This document shows positions 7,380 to 16,825 of a stretch of DNA of 62,634 nt, one piece after another. The number at the start of each line of letters is the position of its first letter. Positions within the stretch are counted from its first letter, which is position 1. The position numbers were made by a program, and so were the translations under genes. The notes under the pieces are model-generated. The model searched no databases, was not told where the DNA came from, and saw only the letters and a program-made list of their open reading frames with translations. The DNA lies in NCBI RefSeq assembly GCF_947632445.1, contig NZ_CANRPM010000013.1, positions 1-62,634 on the forward strand, read 5' to 3'. The DNA is from an uncultured Bacteroides sp. Its GTDB lineage: Bacteria; Bacteroidota; Bacteroidia; Bacteroidales; Bacteroidaceae.

Positions 7380-7440
7380 TTATATGTAAGTCGATGATAT
7401 ATGAAGCCTTTCTCACTTCCGTAGTGCGAAAGGTTTTTTT
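7358..7440 (+). promoter_or_regulatory. Leucine operon attenuator: antiterminator and terminator hairpins
   Basis: Two mutually exclusive structures are visible. The antiterminator pairs CGGAAGTGAG (7358-7367) with CTCACTTCCG (7412-7421), ten perfect pairs. The terminator pairs CCTTTC (7407-7412) with GAAAGG (7428-7433) plus inner CACT/AGTG, followed by seven T (7434-7440). A ribosome finishing the leader peptide would cover the 7358 arm and allow termination. A ribosome stalled on the Leu codons would leave it free and allow read-through into leuA. Confidence 0.85.
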
Positions 7441-7467
7441 GTTGACATAACCATAAATATGAGATAG

Positions 7468-8964
7468 ATGAGTGACAGATTATTAATTTTCGACACAACG
7501 CTCCGCGACGGCGAACAGGTTCCGGGATGTCAGCTGAACACGGTGGAGAAAATCCAGGTGGCCAAGCAGCTGGAACTGTTGGGCGTGGACGTTATTGAGG
7601 CGGGCTTCCCCATTTCGAGTCCGGGCGACTTCAATTCGGTGATTGAAATATCCAAAGCAGTGACATGGCCTACCATCTGCGCCCTGACACGTGCCGTGCA
7701 AAAGGATATTGACGTGGCGGTCGAAGCCCTGAAATACGCCAAACACAAACGTATCCACACGGGTATCGGTACGTCGGATTCGCACATCCGCTACAAATTC
7801 AACTCCAACCGTGAGGAAATCATCGAGCGTGCTGTGGCGACCGTGAAGTATGCCCGCCGCTTTGTGGACGACGTGGAGTTCTATGCCGAAGACGCCGGCC
7901 GCACGGAGAATGAATACCTGGCCCGTGTCATCGAGGCCGTCATCAAGGCGGGAGCTACGGTGGTGAACATCCCCGACACGACGGGTTATTGTCTGCCTTC
8001 GGAGTACGGCGCCAAGATAAAATACCTGATGGAACATGTGGACGGCATCCACAACGCCGTCATCTCCACACACTGCCACAACGACTTGGGCATGGCTACG
8101 GCCAATACGATGGCGGGTGTGCTGAACGGTGCCCGACAGGTGGAAGTGACCATCAACGGCATTGGCGAGCGGGCGGGCAACACGTCGCTGGAGGAAATCG
8201 CGATGATCATCAAGTGCCACAAGGACATCGACATCGAGACGAACATCAACACGCAGAAGATTTATCCGACGAGCCGCATGGTGTCCAGCCTGATGAACAT
8301 GCCCATACAGCCCAACAAGGCCATCGTGGGCCGCAATGCCTTTGCGCATTCTTCGGGCATCCATCAGGACGGCGTGTTGAAGAATGTACAGACGTATGAA
8401 ATCATCGACCCGCATGACGTGGGCATTGATGACAATTCCATCGTGCTGACCGCCCGCAGCGGGCGTGCCGCTCTGAAGAACCGTCTGCACGTATTGGGCG
8501 TGGAGATGACGCAGGAGAAGCTGGACAAGATATACGAGGATTTCCTCAAGCTGGCCGACAAGAAGAAGGATATTAACGACGACGACATCCTCGTCCTGGC
8601 CGGTGCCGACCGCACGCAAAATCATCGCATCAAGCTGGAGTATCTGCAAGTGACCAGTGGCGTGGGCGTTCGCTCTGTAGCCAGCCTCGGTTTGAATATA
8701 TCAGGCGAGAAATTTGAAGCGGCCGCCAGCGGAAACGGTCCGGTAGACGCTGCCATCAAGGCGCTGAAGAAGATTATCAACCGCCAGATGACGCTGAAGG
8801 AGTTTACCATTCAGGCCATCAGCAAGGGTAGCGACGACATGGGGAAGGTACACATGCAGGTGGAGTACGACAACCGCATCTATTACGGCTTCGGTGCCAA
8901 TACCGACATCATCGCCGCTTCAGTCGAGGCTTATATCGACTGTATCAATAAGTTTAAGTCATGA
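7468..8964 (+). CDS. leuA: 2-isopropylmalate synthase
   Basis: A 498-residue cytoplasmic enzyme that condenses acetyl-CoA with 2-oxoisovalerate, the first committed step of leucine synthesis. The N-terminal TIM barrel opens with the metal-binding motif [28 protein letters not shown] supplies the metal-ligand histidines, and NGIGERAGN is the second family signature. The C-terminal third (from about residue 390) is the leucine-sensing regulatory domain. Length is normal. It is the first gene after the attenuator, so it is likely controlled by transcription attenuation and by leucine feedback. Confidence 0.96.
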   Translation: MSDRLLIFDTTLRDGEQVPGCQLNTVEKIQVAKQLELLGVDVIEAGFPISSPGDFNSVIEISKAVTWPTICALTRAVQKDIDVAVEALKYAKHKRIHTGIGTSDSHIRYKFNSNREEIIERAVATVKYARRFVDDVEFYAEDAGRTENEYLARVIEAVIKAGATVVNIPDTTGYCLPSEYGAKIKYLMEHVDGIHNAVISTHCHNDLGMATANTMAGVLNGARQVEVTINGIGERAGNTSLEEIAMIIKCHKDIDIETNINTQKIYPTSRMVSSLMNMPIQPNKAIVGRNAFAHSSGIHQDGVLKNVQTYEIIDPHDVGIDDNSIVLTARSGRAALKNRLHVLGVEMTQEKLDKIYEDFLKLADKKKDINDDDILVLAGADRTQNHRIKLEYLQVTSGVGVRSVASLGLNISGEKFEAAASGNGPVDAAIKALKKIINRQMTLKEFTIQAISKGSDDMGKVHMQVEYDNRIYYGFGANTDIIAASVEAYIDCINKFKS

Positions 8965-8986
8965 TTTTAACAACATCCATATAGAT

Positions 8987-10399
8987 ATGAATACACTGTT
9001 TGACAAAATATGGGACGCCCACGTGGTACAGAAGGTGGAGGACGGCCCGACGCAACTCTACATCGACCGCCTCTATTGCCACGAAGTGACCAGTCCGCAG
9101 GCTTTCGAAGGTATGCGGGTTCGCGGTCTCCGCTGTTTCCGTCCTGAGAAGATATTCTGCATGCCCGACCACAACACGCCGACGCACGACCAGGACAAAC
9201 CCATCGCAGACCCCGTGTCGCGGACGCAGGTCGACACGCTGGCTCGCAATGCTGGGGAATTCGGTCTGACACATTTCGGCATGATGAATCCCAAGAATGG
9301 CATCATCCATGTCGTAGGTCCTGAGCGGGGATTGACGCTGCCGGGCATGACCATCGTCTGCGGCGATTCACACACCTCGACTCACGGGGCGATGGGTGCC
9401 GTTGCCTTCGGTATCGGTACCAGCGAAGTGGAGATGGTGATGGCTTCGCAGTGCATCCTCCAGACGCGCCCCAAGACAATGCGCATTACCGTAGACGGAC
9501 GCCTGGGCAAGGACGTGACGGCCAAAGATCTGGCCCTCTACATGATGTCGAAGATGACAACCAGCGGTGCCACAGGTTATTTCGTGGAATATGCAGGCGA
9601 TGCCGTGCGCAGCCTGACGATGGAAGGCCGCTTGACTTTGTGTAACCTCTCCATCGAGATGGGGGCACGCGGCGGCATGGTTGCGCCCGACGAAGTGACC
9701 TTCGCCTACATCAAAGGCCGTGAATATGCACCGAAGGGTGAGGCTTGGGACAAGGCTTTGGCTTATTGGAAGACGTTGAAGAGCGACGACGATGCCGTGT
9801 TCGACAAGGAAGTGCGCTTCAATGCCGCCGACATCGAACCGATGATTACTTACGGAACCAACCCCGGCATGGGCATGGGTATCACCGCCCATATTCCTAC
9901 CACCGAAGGCATGGGCGAGGCGGCACAGGCTTCGTTCCGCAAGTCGTTGGGTTACATGGGATTCGAACCGGGTGAGTCGTTGCTGGGCAAGAAGATTGAC
10001 TACGTATTCCTCGGTGCCTGCACCAACGGTCGCATCGAGGACTTCCGTGCCTTTGCCTCCATTGCAAAAGGACGCAAAAAGGCTCCGCACGTGGTGGCCT
10101 GGTTGGTACCCGGTTCGTGGATGGTCGATGCACAGATACGTGAAGAAGGACTGGATAAAGTGCTGGCCGAGGCCGGCTTTGAAATCCGGCAGCCGGGTTG
10201 TTCGGCTTGCTTGGCGATGAACGACGACAAGGTTCCTGCGGGTAAGTATGCCGTTTCCACTTCGAACCGCAACTTCGAAGGACGCCAGGGCCCCGGTTCA
10301 CGTACATTGCTGGCCAGTCCGCTGACCGCCGCTGCCGCTGCCGTGACGGGTGTGATTACCGATCCGAGGACATTGACAGGTGAAAACGGTGCCTTGTAG
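8987..10399 (+). CDS. leuC: 3-isopropylmalate dehydratase, large subunit
   Basis: A 470-residue aconitase-family subunit that, with LeuD, isomerises 2- to 3-isopropylmalate. The 4Fe-4S ligands are visible in [13 protein letters not shown] and [11 protein letters not shown]. The [14 protein letters not shown] motif is present early in the protein. I chose the ATG at 8987 ([12 protein letters not shown]), which matches the family N-terminus. The longer upstream frame would overlap leuA. It lies 22 bases after leuA and is probably co-transcribed with it. Length is normal. Confidence 0.96.
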   Translation: MNTLFDKIWDAHVVQKVEDGPTQLYIDRLYCHEVTSPQAFEGMRVRGLRCFRPEKIFCMPDHNTPTHDQDKPIADPVSRTQVDTLARNAGEFGLTHFGMMNPKNGIIHVVGPERGLTLPGMTIVCGDSHTSTHGAMGAVAFGIGTSEVEMVMASQCILQTRPKTMRITVDGRLGKDVTAKDLALYMMSKMTTSGATGYFVEYAGDAVRSLTMEGRLTLCNLSIEMGARGGMVAPDEVTFAYIKGREYAPKGEAWDKALAYWKTLKSDDDAVFDKEVRFNAADIEPMITYGTNPGMGMGITAHIPTTEGMGEAAQASFRKSLGYMGFEPGESLLGKKIDYVFLGACTNGRIEDFRAFASIAKGRKKAPHVVAWLVPGSWMVDAQIREEGLDKVLAEAGFEIRQPGCSACLAMNDDKVPAGKYAVSTSNRNFEGRQGPGSRTLLASPLTAAAAAVTGVITDPRTLTGENGAL

Positions 10400-10531
10400 T
10401 CTGTGAAGTGCTGTTATAAGGACAACTAAGCATCGCTTTATTGGGAATAAAAGAATATAAAGTATGATAGATAGATTCAGAGTGTCTTGTATGGCATTCT
10501 CTGCATCGTAATAACATTCAATAGAAGAATA

Positions 10532-11128
10532 ATGAAACAGAAATTCAACATCATAACCTCCACTTGCGTTCCCCTTCCGTTGGAGAACGTAGATACCGAC
10601 CAGATTATCCCCGCCCGTTTCCTCAAGGCGACAACCCGCGAAGAGAAATTCTTCGGCGACAACCTCTTCCGCGACTGGCGCTACCATGCTGACGGAACTT
10701 TGAACAAGGATTTCGTGCTGAACAATCCAGCCTATAGCGGTTGCATTCTCGTGGCCGGCAAGAACTTTGGTTCGGGCTCCAGTCGCGAACATGCTGCCTG
10801 GGCCATCGCGGGATATGGCTTCCGTGTAGTTATCTCCAGCTTCTTTGCCGACATACACAAGAACAACGAACTGAACAACTTCGTCCTGCCCGTAGTGGTG
10901 AGCGAAAATTTCCTGAAAGAACTGTTCGAAAGCATTGCCGTCGACCCAAAGACCGAGGTCGAAGTGAACTTGCCCGCTCAGACCGTGACCAACAAGGCAA
11001 CGGGCCGCAGCGAAACCTTCGAAATCAATGCCTACAAGAAGCATTGCCTGATGAACGGGCTGGACGACATCGACTTCCTTGTGGAGAATAAAGACAAGAT
11101 AGAAGCATGGGAAAGCAAGTCAAAATAG
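10532..11128 (+). CDS. leuD: 3-isopropylmalate dehydratase, small subunit
   Basis: A 198-residue swivel-domain partner of LeuC. Family motifs include NVDTDQIIPARFL near the N-terminus and GKNFGSGSSREHAAWA in the middle. The start at 10532 follows a 132-base gap after leuC in which I see no gene or terminator. The 3' end overlaps the next gene by 22 bases, which indicates translational coupling. Confidence 0.95.
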   Translation: MKQKFNIITSTCVPLPLENVDTDQIIPARFLKATTREEKFFGDNLFRDWRYHADGTLNKDFVLNNPAYSGCILVAGKNFGSGSSREHAAWAIAGYGFRVVISSFFADIHKNNELNNFVLPVVVSENFLKELFESIAVDPKTEVEVNLPAQTVTNKATGRSETFEINAYKKHCLMNGLDDIDFLVENKDKIEAWESKSK

Positions 11129-12678
11129 AAATCATGGACACCACCCTGCGCGACGGGGAGCAAACCAGCGGCGTGTCCTTCGTTCCCCACGAGAAGCTGA
11201 TGATAGCCCGTCTGCTGCTTGAGGAATTGAAGGTAGACCGTGTGGAGGTCGCTTCCGCCCGCGTGTCCGACGGTGAGGCCGATGCCGTGCGCATGATTTG
11301 CGGCTGGGCTGCCCGACACGGCCTGTTGCAGCGTGTCGAGGTACTGGGCTTCGTGGACGGGCATGCGTCCGTCGACTGGATACACGCTGCGGGGTGCCGT
11401 GTCATCAACCTGCTGTGCAAAGGCTCGCTCAAGCACTGTACCTACCAGCTCAAGAAGACGCCCGAGGAGCACATTGCCGACATCTGTGCGGTGGTGGACT
11501 ACGCCGAAGGACGGGACATGGAAGTCAACGTTTACCTGGAAGATTGGAGCAACGGCATGAAAGAATCGCCGGACTATGTCTTCCGGCTGATGGACACTCT
11601 TGCAGGCACCGGCATTCGCCGCTTCATGCTGCCCGACACATTGGGCATCCTTAATCCCTTGCAGGTCATCGAATACATGCGCAAGATGAAGAAGCATTAT
11701 CCCCAGGCGCACTTCGACTTCCATGCCCACAACGATTACGACCTTGCCGTGTCCAACGTGCTGGCCGCCGTGCTGAGTGGCTGTCGTGGCTTGCACACCA
11801 CCATCAACGGCTTGGGCGAACGTGCGGGCAACGCACCTTTGGCCAGCGTGCAGGCCATCCTGAAGGATCACTTTAATGCACTGACCGGCATAGACGAAAG
11901 CCGTCTGAACGAAGTGAGTCGCGTTGTGGAGTCGTACTCCGGCATTGCCATTCCCGCCAACAAGCCCATTGTCGGCGAAAACGTCTTCACGCAGGTGGCG
12001 GGCGTACATGCCGACGGCGACAACAAACGCAACCTCTACTACAACGATCTGTTGCCCGAACGCTTCGGACGCCGCCGCGAATATGCTTTGGGCAAGAACT
12101 CCGGCAAGGCCAACATCCGAAAGAATTTGGAAGACTTGGGGCTACAACTCGACGATGAGTCGATGCGCAAGGTCACCGAACGTATCATCGAGCTGGGCGA
12201 CAAGAAGGAGCTTGTCACGCAGGAAGACTTGCCCTACATCGTCTCCGACGTGTTGAAGCATGATGTCCGCACCGAGCGCGTCAAGCTCAAAAGCTACATC
12301 GTCAACTTAGCATACGGGCTGAAGCCGATGGCTACCATCAAAGTAGAGGTGAACGGTAAGGAGTACGAGGAAAACAGCAGCGGCGACGGCCAGTACGATG
12401 CCTTCGTCCGCGCCCTGCGCAAGGTGTACAAGGGTACGCTGGGCCGACGCTTCCCGATGCTGACGAACTACGCCGTGAGTATCCCGCCCGGCGGGCGTAC
12501 AGATGCTTTCGTGCAGACGGTTATCACGTGGAGCTTCGACGACAAGGTGTTCCGCACCCGCGGACTGGATGCCGACCAGACGGAGGCTGCCATCAAAGCC
12601 ACGATGAAGATGCTGAATCTCATCGAGGACAGTTATGACGAGGTTCCGGCAGCACCCTCGCAAAACACGAGCTTGTAG
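11107..12678 (+). CDS. Citramalate synthase-like / second isopropylmalate synthase-family enzyme
   Basis: A 523-residue DRE-TIM metallolyase paralogue of LeuA. It has [13 protein letters not shown] at the N-terminus, DFHAHNDYDLAVSN for metal binding, NGLGERAGNAP, and a C-terminal LeuA-type allosteric domain with SSGDGQYDAF. The catalytic barrel differs clearly from the LeuA at 7468. The operon position between leuD and leuB is conserved in Bacteroides as I recall it. A (R)-citramalate synthase would feed the same LeuCD and LeuB enzymes to give 2-oxobutyrate for isoleucine, which fits the Ile codons in the leader. A second isopropylmalate synthase or homocitrate-like activity cannot be excluded. 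Confidence 0.8.
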   Translation: MGKQVKIEIMDTTLRDGEQTSGVSFVPHEKLMIARLLLEELKVDRVEVASARVSDGEADAVRMICGWAARHGLLQRVEVLGFVDGHASVDWIHAAGCRVINLLCKGSLKHCTYQLKKTPEEHIADICAVVDYAEGRDMEVNVYLEDWSNGMKESPDYVFRLMDTLAGTGIRRFMLPDTLGILNPLQVIEYMRKMKKHYPQAHFDFHAHNDYDLAVSNVLAAVLSGCRGLHTTINGLGERAGNAPLASVQAILKDHFNALTGIDESRLNEVSRVVESYSGIAIPANKPIVGENVFTQVAGVHADGDNKRNLYYNDLLPERFGRRREYALGKNSGKANIRKNLEDLGLQLDDESMRKVTERIIELGDKKELVTQEDLPYIVSDVLKHDVRTERVKLKSYIVNLAYGLKPMATIKVEVNGKEYEENSSGDGQYDAFVRALRKVYKGTLGRRFPMLTNYAVSIPPGGRTDAFVQTVITWSFDDKVFRTRGLDADQTEAAIKATMKMLNLIEDSYDEVPAAPSQNTSL

Positions 12679-12808
12679 CTGAAACTGCACAGGCGTGTTT
12701 TTCAATTCCCTTCAGGGATAGGTCGGGAAGCGGCCGACTTTTAAGAAAAATTAGAGCCGGAGATATGGAATAAAATGCTTATTTTGAGTGTCGAAACAAA
12801 GAAAAAAT

Positions 12809-13048
12809 ATGAAAAAGATAAGCCTGAAACTTTGGCAGCGCTACGTGCTGGTGTTCCTCTTGCTGCTGGCCATTAATGGTTTTCTGCGTTGGATAAGCCC
12901 CGGTGAGGAGTGGAAGGACGGCAATCTGCTGGTTAGTCTTGTGGCGACAGCCCTGCTCACCGTAGGCTTTATCGCCGGTGACCGCCTGCGCCGCAAGAAC
13001 AGGAAGTATAAGAATAAGGTAGAAGAATTACTAAAAAACAACGAATAA
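12809..13048 (+). CDS. Small two-helix membrane protein inside the leucine operon
   Basis: A 79-residue protein with two hydrophobic segments (about [15 protein letters not shown] and [18 protein letters not shown]), separated by a short WISPGEEW turn. A basic, Lys/Arg-rich C-terminal helix suggests a cytoplasmic tail. I chose the ATG at 12809 over the GTG at 12788 because it gives a normal MKK start. It ends five bases before leuB, so it is co-transcribed. I do not recognise its function. Confidence 0.7.
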   Translation: MKKISLKLWQRYVLVFLLLLAINGFLRWISPGEEWKDGNLLVSLVATALLTVGFIAGDRLRRKNRKYKNKVEELLKNNE

Positions 13049-13053
13049 ACAAT

Positions 13054-14115
13054 ATGGAACTGAAAGTAGCAGTATTGGCCGGTGACGGTATCGGCCCCGA
13101 AATATCCGCCGTAGGCGTGGATGTAATGACCGCCGTATGCGAGAAGTTTGGTCACAAGGTGTCATACGAATATGCCCTCTGTGGTGCGCATGCCATCGAC
13201 GAAGTGGGTGACCCTTTCCCCGAAGAAACCTATCGGATATGCAAGAACGCCGACGCTGTTCTCTTCTCCGCTGTGGGCGATCCTAAGTTCGACAACGACC
13301 CTACGGCCAAGGTGCGCCCTGAACAAGGTCTGCTGGCCATGCGCAAGAAGTTGGGGCTTTTTGCTAACATCCGCCCCGTACAGACCTTCAAGTGCCTTCT
13401 GCACAAGTCGCCCTTGCGTGCCGAGCTGGTAGAAGACGCCGACTTCCTCTGCATCCGCGAACTGACGGGCGGCATGTATTTCGGCGAGAAGTATCAGGAC
13501 AACGACAAGGCTTGGGACACGAATTACTACACACGTCCCGAAGTGGAGCGCATTCTGCGTGTAGGTTTCGAGTATGCCATGAAGCGCCGCAAGCACTTGA
13601 CGGTGGTGGATAAGGCCAACGTGCTGGCTTCCTCCCGCCTCTGGCGCCAAATAGCTCAGGAGATGGCTCCGCAATATCCTGAAGTGACGACCGACTACAT
13701 GTTCGTCGACAACGCCGCCATGAAGATGATACAGGAACCGCGCTTCTTCGATGTGATGGTGACCGAGAACACCTTCGGCGACATCCTGACGGACGAAGGC
13801 TCCGTTATCAGCGGTTCGATGGGTCTGCTTCCTTCGGCCTCTACGGGCGAGAGTACGCCGGTCTTTGAGCCTATTCACGGTTCGTGGCCGCAGGCCAAGG
13901 GGCTGAACATCGCCAATCCGCTGGCACAGGTGTTGTCCGTAGCCATGCTCTTCGAATATTTCAACCTCAAAGAAGAAGGTGCACTCATCCGTCGTGCCGT
14001 CGATGCTTCGCTCGATGCCAACGTCCGCACACCTGAAATACAGGTGGAAGGCGGAGCCAAGTATGGTACGAAGGAAGTCGGTGCTTGGCTGGTAGATTAT
14101 CTGAAGAAAGCCTGA
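13054..14115 (+). CDS. leuB: 3-isopropylmalate dehydrogenase
   Basis: A 353-residue NAD-dependent beta-decarboxylating dehydrogenase. It oxidises 3-isopropylmalate to 2-oxoisocaproate, and probably the citramalate-derived analogue as well. The fold signature GDGIGPEI is at the N-terminus. [12 protein letters not shown], the DKANVL active-site segment, the metal-binding stretch YMFVDNAAM and [23 protein letters not shown] follow in family order. Length is normal. It starts five bases after the small membrane gene and is followed seven bases later by a cysteine synthase gene. Confidence 0.96.
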   Translation: MELKVAVLAGDGIGPEISAVGVDVMTAVCEKFGHKVSYEYALCGAHAIDEVGDPFPEETYRICKNADAVLFSAVGDPKFDNDPTAKVRPEQGLLAMRKKLGLFANIRPVQTFKCLLHKSPLRAELVEDADFLCIRELTGGMYFGEKYQDNDKAWDTNYYTRPEVERILRVGFEYAMKRRKHLTVVDKANVLASSRLWRQIAQEMAPQYPEVTTDYMFVDNAAMKMIQEPRFFDVMVTENTFGDILTDEGSVISGSMGLLPSASTGESTPVFEPIHGSWPQAKGLNIANPLAQVLSVAMLFEYFNLKEEGALIRRAVDASLDANVRTPEIQVEGGAKYGTKEVGAWLVDYLKKA

Positions 14116-14121
14116 CACGCC

Positions 14122-15042
14122 ATGATAGCTCGAAATCTTATCGACCTCGTAGGCCGTACACCTCTGATGGAGCTTGCGGCCTACAGCCGTCTGCATGGCC
14201 TGACATGCCCGTTGGTGGCAAAGCTGGAGATGTTTAATCCTTCGGGCAGTGTCAAGGCACGTACAGCCCTTGCCATGATCGAGGATGCTGAGACGCGCGG
14301 TCTGTTGAAGCCGGGGGCTACCTTGATTGAACCTACCAGCGGCAATACAGGCATCGGTCTGGCTATGGTGGCAACCATTAAGGGGTATCGCCTTGTACTC
14401 ACCATGCCCGAAACCATGAGTCTCGAACGACGTAATCTGCTGAAGGCGTTGGGTGCCGAAATTGTACTGACACCTGGTGCCGAAGGTATGGCCGGTTCCA
14501 TTGCCAAGGCCGAGGCTCTGCGCAATGCTACGCCCGATGCCGTCATCCTCCAGCAGTTCGATAATCCCTCGAATGCAGCCGTGCACGAACGTACTACCGG
14601 CGAGGAAGTGTGGGCCGATACGGACGGACAAGTCGATGTCTTTGTGGCCGGGGTAGGTACGGGCGGTACTGTCAGTGGTGTTGCCCGTGCCCTGAAGAAA
14701 CATAATGCCGCTGTACGCATCGTGGCCGTCGAGCCGGCTTCGTCGCCCGTACTTGAAGGCGGCAAGGCGGGACCGCATCGTTTGCAGGGCATCGGGGCCA
14801 ATTTTGTTCCCGGCAACTATGATGCCTCTGTCGTCGACGAAGTATTTCCTGTGTCCGACGACGACGCCTTCCGTGCCGCCCGCGAACTGGCTGCTGCCGA
14901 AGGTCTGTTAGCAGGTATCTCTTCGGGTGCCGCCCTTCATGCCGCCTGCACTTTGGCCCAGCGGCCCGACTTGCAGGGCAGGCACATCGTAGTGCTCCTG
15001 CCCGATACGGGCGAACGCTATCTGTCGACGGGATTGTATTGA
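14122..15042 (+). CDS. cysK: Cysteine synthase (O-acetylserine sulfhydrylase) family
   Basis: A 306-residue PLP enzyme of the beta family. The PLP lysine is K45 in NPSGSVKARTAL, and the phosphate and substrate loop TSGNTGIGLA is present. VAGVGTGGTVSGVAR and EPASSPVL are typical of CysK/CysM. It would make cysteine from O-acetylserine and sulfide. The sequence does not separate O-acetyl- from O-phosphoserine use. Placement only seven bases behind leuB puts a sulfur-assimilation gene under leucine attenuation unless an internal promoter exists. Confidence 0.88.
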   Translation: MIARNLIDLVGRTPLMELAAYSRLHGLTCPLVAKLEMFNPSGSVKARTALAMIEDAETRGLLKPGATLIEPTSGNTGIGLAMVATIKGYRLVLTMPETMSLERRNLLKALGAEIVLTPGAEGMAGSIAKAEALRNATPDAVILQQFDNPSNAAVHERTTGEEVWADTDGQVDVFVAGVGTGGTVSGVARALKKHNAAVRIVAVEPASSPVLEGGKAGPHRLQGIGANFVPGNYDASVVDEVFPVSDDDAFRAARELAAAEGLLAGISSGAALHAACTLAQRPDLQGRHIVVLLPDTGERYLSTGLY

Positions 15043-15082
15043 CCGTGCGTAGTTTATACATCATATATATCGTTGAATAGAT

Positions 15083-15931
15083 ATGAAGAAATTCGCCCTA
15101 TCCGTCCTTTTGACCCTAATTCCCTGTCTTTCGGTTCTGTCGCAAACCTATGACGAATGGTGTGAACGGGCCGTAGTCGCTACTGAGGAAGATAGCCTTG
15201 AATTGGCAGAGAAGTGCATTCGTCAGGCCTTGCAGCTGGAGCCTGCCAATCCGCGCAATGCTCTTCTCTTCTCCAATTTGGGTACCATTCAGCGCAGCCG
15301 GCATCGTTACGAGCAGGCTTTGGAATCTTATCGAATGGCTTTGAACATGGCTCCCATGTCCGTACCGATTTTGATGAATCATGCTACGCTTTCGCTCGAA
15401 CTGGGACAGAATGACAAGGCACGTGCAGACTATTCGCAGGTTATCGAGATAGAGCCTCACAACGTGGAAGCATTGCTGATGCGGGCCTATATTTATATGC
15501 AGCAGCGTGATTACAAGTTTGCCCGCCTTGATTACGATACGCTTCTGAAGATAGATCCGCAGCATTATAACGTTCGTTTGGGATTGGCTGCCTTGTATCA
15601 AAGAGAAATTCGTTATGATGAAGCGTTGGTCGTGTTGGACGGTATGTTGGCCGATAAAGGCGGGACGACGCCTTATACTACGGATGAATTGGCTGCCGTT
15701 CGTGTGGCTCGTGCCGGTGTGGAACTTGATATGTTGAAGCCCGATCAGGCCTTGCTGGATTTGGATGAGGCCATTCGCCTTGACCCCCGGCAATCGGAAG
15801 CCTATCTGATGCGTGGCCGTGTGCATCTGATGTTGAAAAAGAAAGCATTGGCCAAGCGCGATTTAGAGAAAGCCGTATCATTGGGCATACCTCAAAGTGA
15901 AGTGCGCGAATTGATGAACCAATGCAAATAG
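15083..15931 (+). CDS. Secreted TPR-repeat protein
   Basis: A 282-residue protein with a signal peptide (KKFALSVLLTLIPCLSVLS before QTYDEW). It carries about six tetratricopeptide repeats: CIRQALQLEPANPRNALLFSNL, a repeat with SYRMALNMAPMSVPILMNHA, DYSQVIEIEPHN and so on to DEAIRLDPRQSEAYLMRG. It would act as a periplasmic protein-interaction scaffold. It follows cysK by 40 bases on the same strand and may be read through from the leucine operon. I know no specific partner. Confidence 0.8.
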   Translation: MKKFALSVLLTLIPCLSVLSQTYDEWCERAVVATEEDSLELAEKCIRQALQLEPANPRNALLFSNLGTIQRSRHRYEQALESYRMALNMAPMSVPILMNHATLSLELGQNDKARADYSQVIEIEPHNVEALLMRAYIYMQQRDYKFARLDYDTLLKIDPQHYNVRLGLAALYQREIRYDEALVVLDGMLADKGGTTPYTTDELAAVRVARAGVELDMLKPDQALLDLDEAIRLDPRQSEAYLMRGRVHLMLKKKALAKRDLEKAVSLGIPQSEVRELMNQCK

Positions 15932-16258
15932 GAGAGTGGAATGTCGGACGAAGAGCGATGAACTTCACAGACTCTTTCCCATAATACGGGGTTGAACCCA
16001 TCAGTTGCTGTCAGCTTTTTTTCTTAAATAAAGATACCGTAATTATTCGAATATCCGTTTCTTTCTTCTCACGAATAATGTGAAAAAGCTTTTCCGTTTT
16101 TAAAGGAGTTGTTGACTATTTATTCCTTTAATCAACTTTTTATCCTTTTAGCGTTGAAAAAAAAGTACTGGAATTCTTGCATGTTTCAAAAAAAAAACAG
16201 ATTTTTGTCAAGCCTAAGAATGGGCAAATAATGTACAACCCCTAACCAATTTTATTTG
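15932..16258. other. AT-rich intergenic region upstream of the AraC-type gene
   Basis: This 327-base stretch has no credible gene. It contains an eight-base inverted repeat, ATTATTCG (16042-16049) with CGAATAAT (16072-16079), and A/T homopolymer tracts. It probably holds the promoter and 5' untranslated region of the regulator at 16259, but I cannot pick a promoter with confidence. Confidence 0.4.
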
Positions 16259-16723
16259 ATGAGTGATTTAAAAAACAAAACGCAAGAAGAAACTCCGAAG
16301 AAGTCCCCTTACAATTTGCGTGAGAAAAAAGAAAAGAATGCGGCTTATCGCGCATTGATCCGTCCAGAACTGGCTGACGAACTGTATGACAAGATCCTTA
16401 ATATCATTGTTGTGCAGAAGAAGTACAGAGATCGTGACTATTCTGCCAAAGACTTGGCAAAAGAATTGGAAACCAATACCCGTTATTTGTCTGCTGTGGT
16501 CAATTCCCGTTTTGGTATGAACTATTCTTGCCTTTTGAACGAATATCGTGTGAAGGAAGCTATGAATCTGCTGAAGGACAAGCGATATGCCGACAAGAAT
16601 GTGGAGGAAATCAGTATGATGGTAGGTTTTGCCAATCGTCAGTCTTTCTATGCTGCTTTCTATAAGAATGTAGGCGAAACTCCTAACTCCTACCGCAAGA
16701 GATATGCGGAGAAAAAGAAATAA
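16259..16723 (+). CDS. AraC-type helix-turn-helix DNA-binding protein
   Basis: A 154-residue protein with a C-terminal AraC double helix-turn-helix (about residues 65-150). The hallmark second-HTH segment is present: EEISMMVGFANRQSFYAAFYKNVGETP then SYRKRY. The N-terminal 45 residues are Lys/Glu-rich and lack a ligand-binding domain, so it looks like a stand-alone DNA-binding module. I used the ATG at 16259; a TTG lies one codon upstream. Its targets are unknown. Confidence 0.85.
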   Translation: MSDLKNKTQEETPKKSPYNLREKKEKNAAYRALIRPELADELYDKILNIIVVQKKYRDRDYSAKDLAKELETNTRYLSAVVNSRFGMNYSCLLNEYRVKEAMNLLKDKRYADKNVEEISMMVGFANRQSFYAAFYKNVGETPNSYRKRYAEKKK

Positions 16724-16748
16724 TCCGACTCCTGAAAGGAGATAGATT

Positions 16749-16797
16749 AAAAGGAAATATTTGGGGATTTCCCTCTTCCCCGAATACTTCCTTTTTT
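16749..16797 (+). terminator. Terminator after the AraC-type gene
   Basis: A long imperfect hairpin pairs the AAGGAA and GGGGA side with TCCCC and TTCCTT, followed by six T. Confidence 0.75.
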
Positions 16798-16825
16798 ATT
16801 TGTAATCTCAATAAGCTGATTAGAT

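Noticed and set aside
7483..8649. 388-codon minus-strand frame opposite leuA
   Set aside because: leuA on the other strand is unmistakable.
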